This document shows, in pieces, positions 9,501-19,540 of a stretch of 64,000 bases of DNA. A program made the position numbers and the translations under genes. Position 1 is the stretch's first letter, and each line of letters opens with the position of its first letter. A model generated the notes under the pieces. The model had not been told where the DNA came from. It saw only the letters and a program-made list of their open reading frames with translations, and made no database searches. Source of the DNA: Martelella radicis (lineage in GTDB: Bacteria; Pseudomonadota; Alphaproteobacteria; Rhizobiales; Rhizobiaceae); assembly GCF_014196625.1 (NCBI RefSeq), contig NZ_JACIDZ010000016.1:46437-110436 (forward strand), in the 5' to 3' direction.

Positions 9501-10349
9501 TTATGCGAGGTCAGGCATCCAGTATTTCGGCTTTGCGTTCTTCTCCGTCAAGAACCGATCGAGCAACGCTTCGTCAACCTTTCCGTCGACCGTGTAGTCG
9601 GCTGCATGAATGCCCTCGGCGATGAACAAGAGGTCGAGGCCGTAGTCGAGCGCGCCCTTCACATCCGTCGGCATGCCGTCGCCGATCGCCAGGATACGGG
9701 ACTTGTCGACCTCTCCCGCAAGCGAACGGGCTTTCTCGAATGCGGCCTCATAGATCGGCGTATGCGGCTTACCGGCAATGCGCGTCTCTCCGCCAAGCTC
9801 ATCATAGAGCGCTGCCAGCGCGCCCGCGCATGGGATCAGCCGGTTGCCGCGGGTAACGACGAGATCCGGATTGGCGCAGATCAGCGGCGCGCCGCGCTCC
9901 TTGAAGCTGACAAGCATGTCGCGATAGTCTTCCGGCGTCTCGGTCTCGTCATCGAAGAAGCCGGTGCAGAGAATGCCCTCGGCCTCCGCCTCGCCGACGA
10001 GTGAGGCGCCGGTTCCATCGATCAGGCCGGTATCGCGTTTCGGCCCAAGGTGGAAGAGCTTGCGCGGCCCCTCGGCAACAAGCGTCTTCGTCACGTCGCC
10101 GGAGGTGACGATCCCGTCATAACTTTCGTCATATATCTCGAGGGCCGCAAGCTGTTTGGCGACCGCCGGCGAAAGCCGGGGCGAATTGGTCAGAAGGATC
10201 ACGGTCTTGCCCGCTTCGCGCGCCGCCGAGAGGGCGCTCCGCGCCTCGGCGAAGGCTGCCACGCCGTTGTGCAGCACGCCCCAGACATCACACAACACCA
10301 CGTCGTAATCGGCATAGAGCGCGCTGAGGGCGGGGATCGAACGGGGCAT
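9501..10349 (-). CDS. HAD-superfamily hydrolase, NagD-like class IIA (TIGR01459 type)
   Basis: The 282-residue protein has the HAD motif I as DVVLCDVWGVLHNG (residues about 15-28), motif II LLTNSPR, and the class IIA cap followed by GKPHTPIYEAAFEKA and the motif IV region ILAIGDGMPTDVKGA. These fit the alphaproteobacterial HAD-IIA family related to NagD and phosphoglycolate phosphatases. The substrate is unknown; location next to ribF raises FMN or another small phosphate ester, but that is only context. It lies 28 bases upstream of ribF on the same strand. Confidence 0.87.
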   Translation of the reverse strand: MPRSIPALSALYADYDVVLCDVWGVLHNGVAAFAEARSALSAAREAGKTVILLTNSPRLSPAVAKQLAALEIYDESYDGIVTSGDVTKTLVAEGPRKLFHLGPKRDTGLIDGTGASLVGEAEAEGILCTGFFDDETETPEDYRDMLVSFKERGAPLICANPDLVVTRGNRLIPCAGALAALYDELGGETRIAGKPHTPIYEAAFEKARSLAGEVDKSRILAIGDGMPTDVKGALDYGLDLLFIAEGIHAADYTVDGKVDEALLDRFLTEKNAKPKYWMPDLA

Positions 10350-10406
10350 GGCATGTCCTTTTGGGGGTCTGGCGATCGTCTTGGGCGGAATTCACGGCCC
10401 TAATGG

Positions 10407-11738
10407 TCATAACCAGGTGGCAATGGCAAGCCCCGCAAGTCCAGCGCCAAGAAGAAGCGGCACGACGCCGATGCGCAGCGCAAACAGCGCGACCGCAGAC
10501 AGCAGGCTCAACAGCAGCGACCAGCCATGCAGGCTCGACCAATCCGGCCAGACCGGCCCGGCATCGATGAAGGGCGGCAGAACGAAAAGCTCGATGCGCC
10601 CCACGGTATCGAACATCACATGTAAAGCAAACCAGAGCGAGAGGTTTGCGATCACCCCGACGATTGCCGCGCCGATGCCAGCCATGGCGCCCGTCAGCGC
10701 CGGGTTCTTTCTGAGTTCTTCGATGAAGGGCGCGCCGGCGAAGATGAAGACGAAACTGGGCACGAAGATCGCCCAGGCCGTCAAAAGCGCGCCGATCACC
10801 CCGGAGATGAGCGGCGCGGAAAAGGCAGGCACCGCATAGGCGCCCAGAAAGCCGACGAAACAAAGCACCAGGACGAGCGGGCCCGGCGTGGTTTCGGCGA
10901 GCGCCAGACCATCCAGCATTTCCGCAGGCGTCACCCAGTGATAGGTGGTGACAGCCTCCTGCGCCACGTAGGAGAGCACGGCATAGGCCCCGCCGAAGGA
11001 AAACAGCGCCACTTTGACGAAAAAGCCGAAAATGTCGGCAAGCGTCCCATCGCCGCCCAATGCGGCAAGGATGCCGAGCGGCAACAGCCAGATGATCGTC
11101 CAGACGATGATCGTGCCGATCGCCCGCATCCCCTTCTTCGACGTAGGGGACGCGGATATCCCGCCTTCATCCCAATCGTCGGGACCGCCGCGCAGCAGAA
11201 AGTAGCCGCCGACCCCGGCCGCGAAAACCACGATCGGAAATGCGATCCCGAACACGAACAACGCCACGAAGGCAATGACGGCGAAAGCCACCGAAACCGG
11301 CCCCTTGAGAGACTTGTTCGCCATGCGCCAGAGCGCCTGAACAACGATGGCGAGAACCGCCGCCTTCAGCCCCATGAAGACAGCCTCAAGCCACGACGTA
11401 TCGGCGAGCGCTGCATATGAGGCTGCAAAGGCGATGATGACGAGAAGCCCCGGGAGGACGAACAGAAGACCCGCCGCAACGCCGCCACGCACGCCAAAAA
11501 GCAACCAGCCGATATAGGTGGCAAGCTGCTGCGCTTCCGGCCCCGGCAGCAGCATGCAATAGTTCAGCGCATGGAGGTAACGGTCTTCCTTAAGCCAGCC
11601 TTTCTCCTCGACCACGATCCGGTGCATCAGCGCAATCTGGCCTGCCGGGCCGCCAAATGACAGGCAGCCGATGCGGGCAAAAACTGCGATCAGCTCGCGA
11701 AAGGACGGATTATTATCCTGATCGACACTTTCGGTCAC
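10407..11738 (-). CDS. chrA: Chromate transporter ChrA (two CHR domains)
   Basis: This 443-residue inner-membrane protein carries two homologous CHR domains. Each begins with a conserved SFGG turn: LSFGGPAGQIALMHR near residue 28 and FSFGGAYAVLSYVAQ near residue 255. About ten hydrophobic helices are visible. The full-length two-domain form exports chromate in characterised bacteria, using the proton gradient. It is separated from the HAD gene by 57 bases on the same strand, but the two are not functionally linked. Other oxyanions such as sulfate-like ions are possible substrates. Confidence 0.9.
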   Translation of the reverse strand: MTESVDQDNNPSFRELIAVFARIGCLSFGGPAGQIALMHRIVVEEKGWLKEDRYLHALNYCMLLPGPEAQQLATYIGWLLFGVRGGVAAGLLFVLPGLLVIIAFAASYAALADTSWLEAVFMGLKAAVLAIVVQALWRMANKSLKGPVSVAFAVIAFVALFVFGIAFPIVVFAAGVGGYFLLRGGPDDWDEGGISASPTSKKGMRAIGTIIVWTIIWLLPLGILAALGGDGTLADIFGFFVKVALFSFGGAYAVLSYVAQEAVTTYHWVTPAEMLDGLALAETTPGPLVLVLCFVGFLGAYAVPAFSAPLISGVIGALLTAWAIFVPSFVFIFAGAPFIEELRKNPALTGAMAGIGAAIVGVIANLSLWFALHVMFDTVGRIELFVLPPFIDAGPVWPDWSSLHGWSLLLSLLSAVALFALRIGVVPLLLGAGLAGLAIATWL

Positions 11739-11866
11739 AATCTCCTCGCATTCCGCGTAGAAAAAACCGCCTCAGGGTTATCGCCGCCGCATATAATCTG
11801 TATGAAGGTCGAAATCCCGGACCTTGGCCCTTAGTCGGACGCGATAAAAATTCTTTCGCCGATTTC

Positions 11867-11895
11867 TTGACACGCCGCACCCCACCTCCTAAATC
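11867..11895 (+). promoter_or_regulatory. Candidate groES-groEL promoter
   Basis: A TTGACA box (11867-11872), a 17-base spacer and TAAATC (11890-11895) lie just upstream of the CIRCE operator. The -35 box is consensus and preceded by C, as in both RpoD and RpoH promoters of alphaproteobacteria; the -10 box is weak. The position, with transcription starting inside or near CIRCE, is what HrcA control needs. Confidence 0.55.
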
Positions 11896-11902
11896 TCCGC
11901 CA

Positions 11903-11929
11903 TTAGCACTCACCCAACTAGAGTGCTAA
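11903..11929 (+). promoter_or_regulatory. CIRCE operator (HrcA binding site)
   Basis: A perfect inverted repeat TTAGCACTC - 9 bases - GAGTGCTAA, identical to the CIRCE consensus, sits 60 bases before groES. HrcA represses groESL at this element in alphaproteobacteria, releasing it after heat shock. hrcA itself is not in the window. Confidence 0.97.
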
Positions 11930-11988
11930 CACTTATCCAGGTGGCCGCAAATGCGGCTGCGAATGTCATTTGATCGAGGGTACAGACA

Positions 11989-12285
<297 letters not shown>

Positions 12286-12352
12286 TCGGCGGTCATCCCT
12301 GACGCTTACCATTCCATTCAGCCGGGCTTTTGAGCCCATCAAGGTTTGATAA

Positions 12353-14020
<1,668 letters not shown>

Positions 14021-14338
14021 TCAGGCGACAGCCTGATTGCCGAGCGCCCAGCTCGACCATTGGAATTTCGGAAAGGCGCCTTTCGGGGCGCCTTTTTTGC
14101 GTTTTCGGGCAGAACGGGCTTTTCCGGACTGCGGCGTAAATGCCGCAACCGTCAAAAACATGAACAAATGCTAATATTTGAATTGCGGAAAAGGCCGACG
14201 CCTGCTGAAGTTGACAGGCTTCAGAAGAAGCTGCGAACAGGCGTTGCGTTTCATTTTGCGTTTCGAGAGTAGACCGCATGTGACCCCCGGCGCTGCTGTG
14301 CGCCGTGATACAAAGAACATGCAGGGTGAACTCTTAAG
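14021..14338. other. Intergenic region groEL to outer-membrane protein gene
   Basis: The 318 bases hold the groEL terminator (14072-14098) and then about 240 bases of lower GC that must contain the promoter of the downstream beta-barrel gene. I see no other gene or repeat in it. Confidence 0.7.
14072..14098 (+). terminator. Rho-independent terminator of groESL
   Basis: An 8-bp perfect stem AAGGCGCC / GGCGCCTT with a 6-base loop is followed by six T. It lies 52 bases after the groEL stop. Confidence 0.92.
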
Positions 14339-15022
14339 ATGAAAGCATATCTTCTGGCGCTTGTCGCCGCAGCGTCCGCTGCTTCCGCTCAGGCTGCCGA
14401 TCCCATGATTGCCCCGGCCCCGCCGATGCCTGCGGCCTACGACTGGACCGGCGCGTACTTCGGCGCCCAGGGCGGGTATGGCTGGGTCGCCGGCGAAGTG
14501 CCTGATGACCTTTTCACCGGAACCAAGACGGAAAGCGCAGACGGCGGGGCTGCGGCTGCGTTTGGCGGCTACTACTACCAGTTCCCCAATGATTTTGTCG
14601 TCGGCGTCAACGGCGAGTTTGGCTATAACTGGAATGACAATTCCTACGCCATTGTTTCGCCCTACCCCATCCTGAACGGCCAGAGCGTGACCTTCGGGAC
14701 CGAGTGGCGGGCAAGCGTGGAGGGAAGCGTCGGCTACGCCTTCAATCGCATTCTCGTCTTCGCAAGCGGCGGCTGGACGGCGACGCGCCTCGAAGGATCG
14801 TTCTCGCTCACCGGAAAGAGCTATGACGAAGTGATGAACGGCTGGACGCTCGGCGCCGGCGTCGATTACGCCATCACCGATAACGTCTTTGCCCGCCTGA
14901 AGGCGAGCTACAGCGACTATGGCTCCACCGACATCATCACCCAGGCGACCGGCATGGCCGGATTGCCGGACAGCAAATTGAGTCAGGCAAGCCTGATGCT
15001 CGGTATCGGTTTCAAGTTCTGA
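14339..15022 (+). CDS. Outer-membrane beta-barrel protein (Omp25/Omp31-like)
   Basis: The 227-residue protein has a signal peptide (cleavage predicted after AQA at residue 19) and then the alphaproteobacterial surface-protein start DWTGAYFGAQGGYGW. Alternating hydrophobic and polar stretches and a C-terminal aromatic residue (MLGIGFKF) fit an eight-stranded beta-barrel inserted by BAM. The family contains Brucella Omp25/Omp31 and rhizobial RopB-like proteins; a specific role such as envelope integrity cannot be read from sequence. Followed by a shared terminator at 15055. Confidence 0.88.
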   Translation: MKAYLLALVAAASAASAQAADPMIAPAPPMPAAYDWTGAYFGAQGGYGWVAGEVPDDLFTGTKTESADGGAAAAFGGYYYQFPNDFVVGVNGEFGYNWNDNSYAIVSPYPILNGQSVTFGTEWRASVEGSVGYAFNRILVFASGGWTATRLEGSFSLTGKSYDEVMNGWTLGAGVDYAITDNVFARLKASYSDYGSTDIITQATGMAGLPDSKLSQASLMLGIGFKF

Positions 15023-15054
15023 GGTCCCGGCTTTTTCAGAACCCCGAACGTGAA

Positions 15055-15077
15055 AAAGGGCGGCGTGGCCGCCCTTT
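15055..15077. terminator. Bidirectional terminator between beta-barrel gene and ferritin-like gene
   Basis: A 10-bp stem AAAGGGCGGC / GCCGCCCTTT with a 3-base loop, with A-rich sequence on one side and T-rich on the other, lies between two convergent genes and can serve both. Confidence 0.8.
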
Positions 15078-15103
15078 CCTTGCCTTTGGTTTCAGGCCAT
15101 GCC

Positions 15104-15601
15104 TCACGCCGCATCGGCATGCGCGTTCAGCGACTTTTCGGCGAGCTTGGAAAGCTCCAGATCAGCCGTTGATTCCTGCTCGAAGGTTTCTTCCAGAAGC
15201 TTGGCGACATCCTTCTTGCCGAGTTGCTTCGCCCAGGCGATCAACGTCCCGTAGCGGGCCATCTCGTAATGCTCCACGGCCTGGGCGGCCGATATGAGGC
15301 CGGCATCGAGCGCTGGCGTATCCTTGAAATCCTCGATGATTTCCTCGCCTTCCTCGATGATGCCCTGAATGGCTTCGCAGGTCTTGCCCCGCGCCGGCTT
15401 GCCGAGAAGCTCGAACACCTCCTGCAGGCGTTCGATCTGGCCCTCCGTCTCCTCCCTGTGATTGCGAAAGGCCTCGGCCAGGTCATCCGATTGTGCCGCG
15501 CGGGCCATTTTCGGCAGCGCCTTCACGATCTGGCGCTCGGCGAAATAGATATCCTTGAGCGTGTCGAGGAACAGGTCCTCGAGCGTTTTCTGTCTGGTCA
15601 T
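15104..15601 (-). CDS. YciE/YciF-type ferritin-like protein (DUF892)
   Basis: The 165-residue all-helical protein matches the DUF892 family: TLEDLFLDTLKDIYFAERQIVKALPKM at the start with a di-metal Glu, and later HREETEGQIERL and AVEHYEMARYGTL carrying the His and Glu ligands of a ferritin-like four-helix bundle. Family members are stress-induced and bind a di-iron centre; their reaction is not established. ATG 15601 has a GAGGAG ribosome site 8 bases upstream, better than the longer open frame. Confidence 0.9.
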   Translation of the reverse strand: MTRQKTLEDLFLDTLKDIYFAERQIVKALPKMARAAQSDDLAEAFRNHREETEGQIERLQEVFELLGKPARGKTCEAIQGIIEEGEEIIEDFKDTPALDAGLISAAQAVEHYEMARYGTLIAWAKQLGKKDVAKLLEETFEQESTADLELSKLAEKSLNAHADAA

Positions 15602-15752
15602 GTGATGATCTCCTCGTTGGAAAGCTGTCTTGCTTTCCTGTGCGGGAGAAACGCGGGCCCCAGCGAAACGGTTCCTCACAAAAAACGCGCGCAGATGACA
15701 AAAAAGCGCGGCGTGATGGCCGCGCTTTTTGAAACCACTCTGCAGGGCCCGA

Positions 15753-16469
15753 TCAGACCTCTGCCGGCACCGAAAATCCCTTGACGCTGGCAGGTCGGTC
15801 CGAGCAGCGTTCGACCCAGGCGGTGACCGCCTTGAAGTCGGAAACCCTCAGAACATCCTCCGCATCGTAGCCGACCGACAGTCCGCGCACCCAGGGAAAC
15901 AGTGCGATGTCGGCGATCGAATATGCGGAGTAATCCTCGCCCATGATGAACTTGCGATCGCGCAGGCGCCCTTCAAGAACGCCGAGCAGCCGGCGAACTT
16001 CCTTCTTGTAGCGCTCCACCGGATAGGGATTGTTGGCGACCTTGTCGGCGGCATATTTGTAGAAGTGGCCGAACTGGCCGAACATCGGGCCGACGCCACC
16101 CATCTGGAACATCACCCACTGGATCGTCTCATAGCGGCCGATCGGGTCGTTGGGGATCAGCCTGCCGGTCTTTTCGGCGAGATATAGCAGGATCGCGCCG
16201 GACTCGAACAGGCCGACCGGCGTATCTTCCGGGCCGTGCGGATCGATGATCGCCGGGATCTTGTTGTTGGGGTTCAGCGACAGGAACTCCGGCGACATCT
16301 GGTCGTCCGTGCCGAAGGACACGCGATGCGCCTCATAGGGCAGTTCGAGCTCCTCAAGCGCGATCGAAATCTTCACGCCATTGGGGGTCGGAAGCGAATA
16401 GAGCTGAATGACGTCCGGGTCTTTCGGCGGCCATTTCTGGGTAATCGGGAAATCGGACAAGCGCGACAT
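15753..16469 (-). CDS. Glutathione S-transferase family protein, YghU/YfcG-like
   Basis: The 238-residue cytosolic protein has an N-terminal thioredoxin-fold domain starting IQLYSLPTPNGVKISIALEE and a C-terminal helical GST domain. The motif TPNGVKI and the ESGAILLYLAEKTG segment place it in the Nu-class (YghU/YfcG) proteins, which reduce disulfides or organic hydroperoxides with glutathione. ATG 16469 has an AGGAG site just upstream. A family-level call is secure; the physiological substrate is unknown. It stands alone between the ferritin-like gene and hisG. Confidence 0.9.
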   Translation of the reverse strand: MSRLSDFPITQKWPPKDPDVIQLYSLPTPNGVKISIALEELELPYEAHRVSFGTDDQMSPEFLSLNPNNKIPAIIDPHGPEDTPVGLFESGAILLYLAEKTGRLIPNDPIGRYETIQWVMFQMGGVGPMFGQFGHFYKYAADKVANNPYPVERYKKEVRRLLGVLEGRLRDRKFIMGEDYSAYSIADIALFPWVRGLSVGYDAEDVLRVSDFKAVTAWVERCSDRPASVKGFSVPAEV

Positions 16470-16656
16470 GGACGCTCCTGAAAATGTTTTGCGGATAAGT
16501 GCCAGATGTGCAGTGCGGATTGATTTCGCAAGTCCATGCTTGTCATTAAAACGGCAAAAAGGTGTCATCCGCACGAAAAAATGACGATTCCTCTAAATCG
16601 TCACCAAGTATCGGTGGATCAGCCGCGCGCCCGGCAACAAGGGGTTGCGTCGCCTC

Positions 16657-17346
16657 TTATCCGCGCATCGCCGCGAGAATTTCGCCGATCACCGGATCGC
16701 TCTCATGCGAAGGCTTTTTCGCGCGCACGAAGCAGGCCTCCGATTTAAGGATCACGCCATCGGCGAGGATCTTCAGGTGGTTGGCTCTGAGCGTCGAGCC
16801 TGTGGAGGTGATATCGACGATGATGTCGGCCTGGCCCGCCATCGGCGCGCCTTCCGTCGCCCCAAGGCTCTCGACAATGCGATAGAGCTGGATGCCGTGC
16901 TTCGACGTGAAGAACTGCTGGGTCAGCCGCCAGAACTTCGTCGCGATCGCCAGACGGCGGCCGTGACGGCTGCGGAATTCGGACGCCACGTCATTGAGAT
17001 CGGCCATCGTGTCGACATCGAGCCAGATCTCCGGCACGGCGACGACCACATCGGCCTGGCCGAAACCGAGGCGGGAGACGAATTCGACCCGGGCATCGGC
17101 GTCCGCCACGTTCTCGCGCACCACATCCTCGCCGGTAACCCCGAAATCGACCGCGCCGTTGCCGACCTCGCGCGAAATCTCGGATGCCGAGAGAAAGGCG
17201 ATCTCGATATCCGGGCGGCCGCGCACCTGGCCGCGATAGGAGCGGTCGTTGCCGTTGGTCTCGACCGGAAAGCCCGCTCTTTCGAGCGCCTGTTCCGCGC
17301 CTTCCTTGATCCGGCCCTTGGAGGGCAGCGCGATGGTGACGGTCAT
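16657..17346 (-). CDS. hisG: ATP phosphoribosyltransferase catalytic subunit HisG (short form)
   Basis: The 229-residue enzyme performs the first step of histidine synthesis, joining ATP and PRPP. It is the short form lacking the C-terminal regulatory domain and therefore needs HisZ, whose gene precedes it. The start [12 protein letters not shown] and the PRPP-binding [17 protein letters not shown] loop are conserved. Its ATG overlaps the hisZ stop by 4 bases, so translation is coupled. Confidence 0.95.
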   Translation of the reverse strand: MTVTIALPSKGRIKEGAEQALERAGFPVETNGNDRSYRGQVRGRPDIEIAFLSASEISREVGNGAVDFGVTGEDVVRENVADADARVEFVSRLGFGQADVVVAVPEIWLDVDTMADLNDVASEFRSRHGRRLAIATKFWRLTQQFFTSKHGIQLYRIVESLGATEGAPMAGQADIIVDITSTGSTLRANHLKILADGVILKSEACFVRAKKPSHESDPVIGEILAAMRG

Positions 17347-18473
17347 GTTTTTTCTCCGGCGCGTTCGATCCGGTCGAGCCACAGCGAGAAGCCGACGGCG
17401 GGAATATGATCGCTGGCGCCAAGCAGCGTCAGCAGCCGGTCATAACGGCCGCCGCCCGCCAGAAGCGCGCCGCGCGCGCCGGCCTCGGCGATCTCGAAAA
17501 CAAGCCCGGTATAGTAGTCCAGCGGACGGCCGAAAGCGGCGCGATAGGTGATCGCGGCCACATCGACGCCGGCCGCCTCAAGCGCCGCGATGCGCGCCTC
17601 GAACGCGCCGATCGCCGCGCCGATGTCGAGATCGAATTTTTCCGAAAAGGCCGCAAGCGCCGACGATGCGGCGTCAAGACCGACCTCGAGCGACAGAAAA
17701 CTCGTCAGCGCCTCCAGCGCATCGGCATCGAGGCTGGTGACGGAAAGCGCGAGCTTCTCCTTCAGTCGCCGCGCGATTTCCTCCGGGCTGCGGCTGGCAT
17801 TGGTGGAATAGCCGGTGGCCTGCATGGTCTCGTCGATATGGGCAACCAGCCCCGCCTCGTCGCCATCAGCCAGGAAGGCGGCGACGCGACGGTCGAGGCC
17901 GGAGACGGGCTGCGGGCGGGCAAGCGTTTCCAGAAGCGCCTCAAGCCGGGCGTGGTTGCCGAAGGCCTGGATCAGCCGTTTCTGCCAGCCACCGGGAAGC
18001 CCGAGCGCGCGCACCACCGCCTCGAAAATCGCCTGGTCGCCGAGCGTGACGGCAAGAGGCTCGCCCGGCAGGCAGGCGCCAAGCGCTTCCCACGCATCGG
18101 CGATGGCGCGGGCATCGGCGGCGGCGACATCGGCCGTGCCGAGATCCTCGATGCCGGCCTGGAAGAACTCGTCCGCCCCGTCCTCGCGCGCCTGGCGGAA
18201 CACCATGCCGCAATAGGCGTAGCGCATCGGCGTGCCGGCATTTTCGGCGATGTGACGGCGGCAGACGGGAATGGTGAATTCCGGGCGCAGGCAGAGGCTC
18301 TCGCCCGTCTCGCTCTCGGTCATGAAGATGCGGCGGCGCAGCGCCTCGCCGGTCATGTCCAGAAACGGCGCGGCGGGCTGGATCAGCGGCGTGTCGGTCA
18401 GGACCGTTTCGCGCGCGGCAAAGACGGAAAGGATCGCGTCGGCGCAATCCGGCAGGCTGGTGGACGGCATCAT
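17343..18473 (-). CDS. hisZ: ATP phosphoribosyltransferase regulatory subunit HisZ
   Basis: The 376-residue protein is a HisRS paralogue that cannot charge tRNA; it forms an octamer with HisG and carries feedback control by histidine. Class II synthetase motifs are recognisable ([16 protein letters not shown], motif 2 region [12 protein letters not shown], and [10 protein letters not shown] near the end). Two adjacent ATG codons, 18473 and 18470, are possible starts; the second has better spacing to a GGGA site. It is translationally coupled to hisG but separated from hisS by about 1 kb of repeats and pseudogene fragments, whereas rhizobia usually have hisS-hisZ-hisG close together. Confidence 0.93.
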   Translation of the reverse strand: MMPSTSLPDCADAILSVFAARETVLTDTPLIQPAAPFLDMTGEALRRRIFMTESETGESLCLRPEFTIPVCRRHIAENAGTPMRYAYCGMVFRQAREDGADEFFQAGIEDLGTADVAAADARAIADAWEALGACLPGEPLAVTLGDQAIFEAVVRALGLPGGWQKRLIQAFGNHARLEALLETLARPQPVSGLDRRVAAFLADGDEAGLVAHIDETMQATGYSTNASRSPEEIARRLKEKLALSVTSLDADALEALTSFLSLEVGLDAASSALAAFSEKFDLDIGAAIGAFEARIAALEAAGVDVAAITYRAAFGRPLDYYTGLVFEIAEAGARGALLAGGGRYDRLLTLLGASDHIPAVGFSLWLDRIERAGEKT

Positions 18474-18649
18474 TGTCCCATCATCATTCAAGTTGGTGCA
18501 TCCGATGACCATCCTTTGCGGCAAAAGTCAACGCATGGGCGGTGATGAATGGCGTTTTGGTGGCAGGGTTCGGTTTAGCCTGTTCTGGTTGCTGCGCCGA
18601 GGAGACCCCCGTTCCTGCGGCTACCACCGGAACTCCCGTGCTTTCCTTC

Positions 18650-18773
18650 CGTCATGCCGGGCTTGACCCGGCATCTAGGGCGGCACGGCAAGGCGGCAGC
18701 GCAAAGCGAATTGGCAAATCAAGTACGACTTCGATCTGCAGCCCTGGATCCCGGCTCAAGGCCGGGATGACGG
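18650..18773. repeat. Palindromic intergenic repeat element (copy 1)
   Basis: The ends are two short palindromes, GTCATGCCGGGCTTGACCCG at the left and TCCCGGCTCAAGGCCGGGAT with GACGG at the right, separated by about 75 unrelated bases. Similar paired palindromes occur at 45929, 56904 and, as a single end, 63781. They resemble the rhizobial RIME-type mosaic elements. This copy begins inside the VOC fragment's reading frame, whose codons run into it after Phe-Glu-Arg-Gly. Confidence 0.8.
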
Positions 18774-18933
18774 CTCCGGGATTGCCGCGCTCGAACCAGC
18801 ACCCGCCGCGCGCCTTCAGATTATCAGGCTTTTCCGCCTCCGGCACGCCAAGCACGCCGGCATAAAACGCCCGCGCCTCGTCTTCCCGGCCCTCGGGCAT
18901 GGCGAGCTGGATGTGGTGGATGGATTTCAGCAT
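18774..18933 (-). pseudogene. 5' fragment of VOC/glyoxalase-family gene, interrupted by repeat (copy A)
   Basis: From ATG 18933 the frame encodes MLKSIHHIQLAMPEGREDEA and continues as FYAGVLGVPEAEKPDNLKARGGCWFERG, the first half of a VOC-superfamily domain (beta-alpha-beta-beta-beta start, His metal ligand near residue 6). After about 50 codons it enters the palindromic element and the second half is absent. It is a remnant, not a functional gene. Confidence 0.85.
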
Positions 18934-18994
18934 GGCGGCTTCCCCTTGTGAGAGCGGCATTCGGCCCCCGCAGATGCGATGGCCCCATGGGCGA

Positions 18995-19159
18995 GCATGC
19001 CCACCAGACAATCTCCCCCCTTGAGGGGGAGATGTCGCGAACGCGACAGAGGGGGGTATGGAGCGCTGGCTGCCAGTTCTGAATCTGTCGAGGAGCTTCA
19101 CCCCCCTCTGCCCCTGTCGGGGCATCTCCCCCTCAAGGGGGGAGATTATGAGAGCATGC
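18995..19159. repeat. Inverted-repeat element within tandem copy A
   Basis: The left arm (CAATCTCCCCCCTTGAGGGG and on to about 19057) is mirrored by the right arm (about 19100-19149, ending in GGGGGGAGATTATG), bounded by GCATGC on both sides. The RNA would form a long imperfect hairpin. Such CTCCCCCTTGAGGGGGAGATG elements are familiar in Rhizobiaceae genomes. The second copy is at about 19364-19524. Confidence 0.8.
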
Positions 19160-19170
19160 TCCGTTCCGTT

Positions 19171-19303
19171 ACCCGCCGCGCGTCTTCAGATTATCAGGCT
19201 TTTCCGCCTCCGGCACGCCAAGAACGCCGGCATAAAACGCCCGCGCCTCGTCTTCCCGACCCTCGGGCATGGCGAGCTGGATGTGGTGGATGGATTTCAG
19301 CAT
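19171..19303 (-). pseudogene. 5' fragment of VOC/glyoxalase-family gene (copy B)
   Basis: A second copy of the same 44-codon start (ATG 19303), identical in protein except ARGG/TRGG at the end, breaks off exactly where tandem copy A's repeat begins. It confirms that the fragment plus element was duplicated as a unit. Confidence 0.85.
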
Positions 19304-19363
19304 GGCGGCTTCCCCTCGTGAGAATGGCGTCTGCCCCCAAAGATGCGATGGCCCCATGGGCGA

Positions 19364-19524
19364 GCATGCCCACCAGACAATCTCCCCCCTTGAGGGAGAG
19401 ATGTCGCGATCGCGACAGAGGGGGGTATGGAGCGCTGGCCGCCAGTTCTGAATCTGTCGAGGAGCTTCACCCCCTCTGCCACTGTCGGGGCATCTCCCCT
19501 CAAGGGGGAGATTGTGAGAGCATC
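19364..19524. repeat. Inverted-repeat element within tandem copy B
   Basis: It is the duplicate of the element at 18995-19159, with a few substitutions and single-base length changes in the C and G runs. It ends about 17 bases before the hisS stop, so it may also act as the hisS transcript end by forming a stable hairpin. Confidence 0.78.
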
Positions 19525-19540
19525 TACCTGCCCCGCTCAG

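Larger units (their letters stand above)
18474..19540. repeat. Repeat-rich hisS-hisZ spacer with tandem duplication
   Basis: This 1.07-kb stretch holds a palindromic intergenic element (18650-18773) and two near-identical tandem copies of about 350 bases (18801-19160 and 19171-19522, offset about 370). Each copy contains the 5' part of a VOC-family gene on the minus strand, a short conserved spacer and an inverted-repeat element. No intact gene is present. The bases 18474-18650 beside hisZ contain a short plus-strand frame from 18545 with a lipoprotein-like start (VLVAGFGLACSGC) that runs into the palindromic element; I do not call it a gene. Confidence 0.85.
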
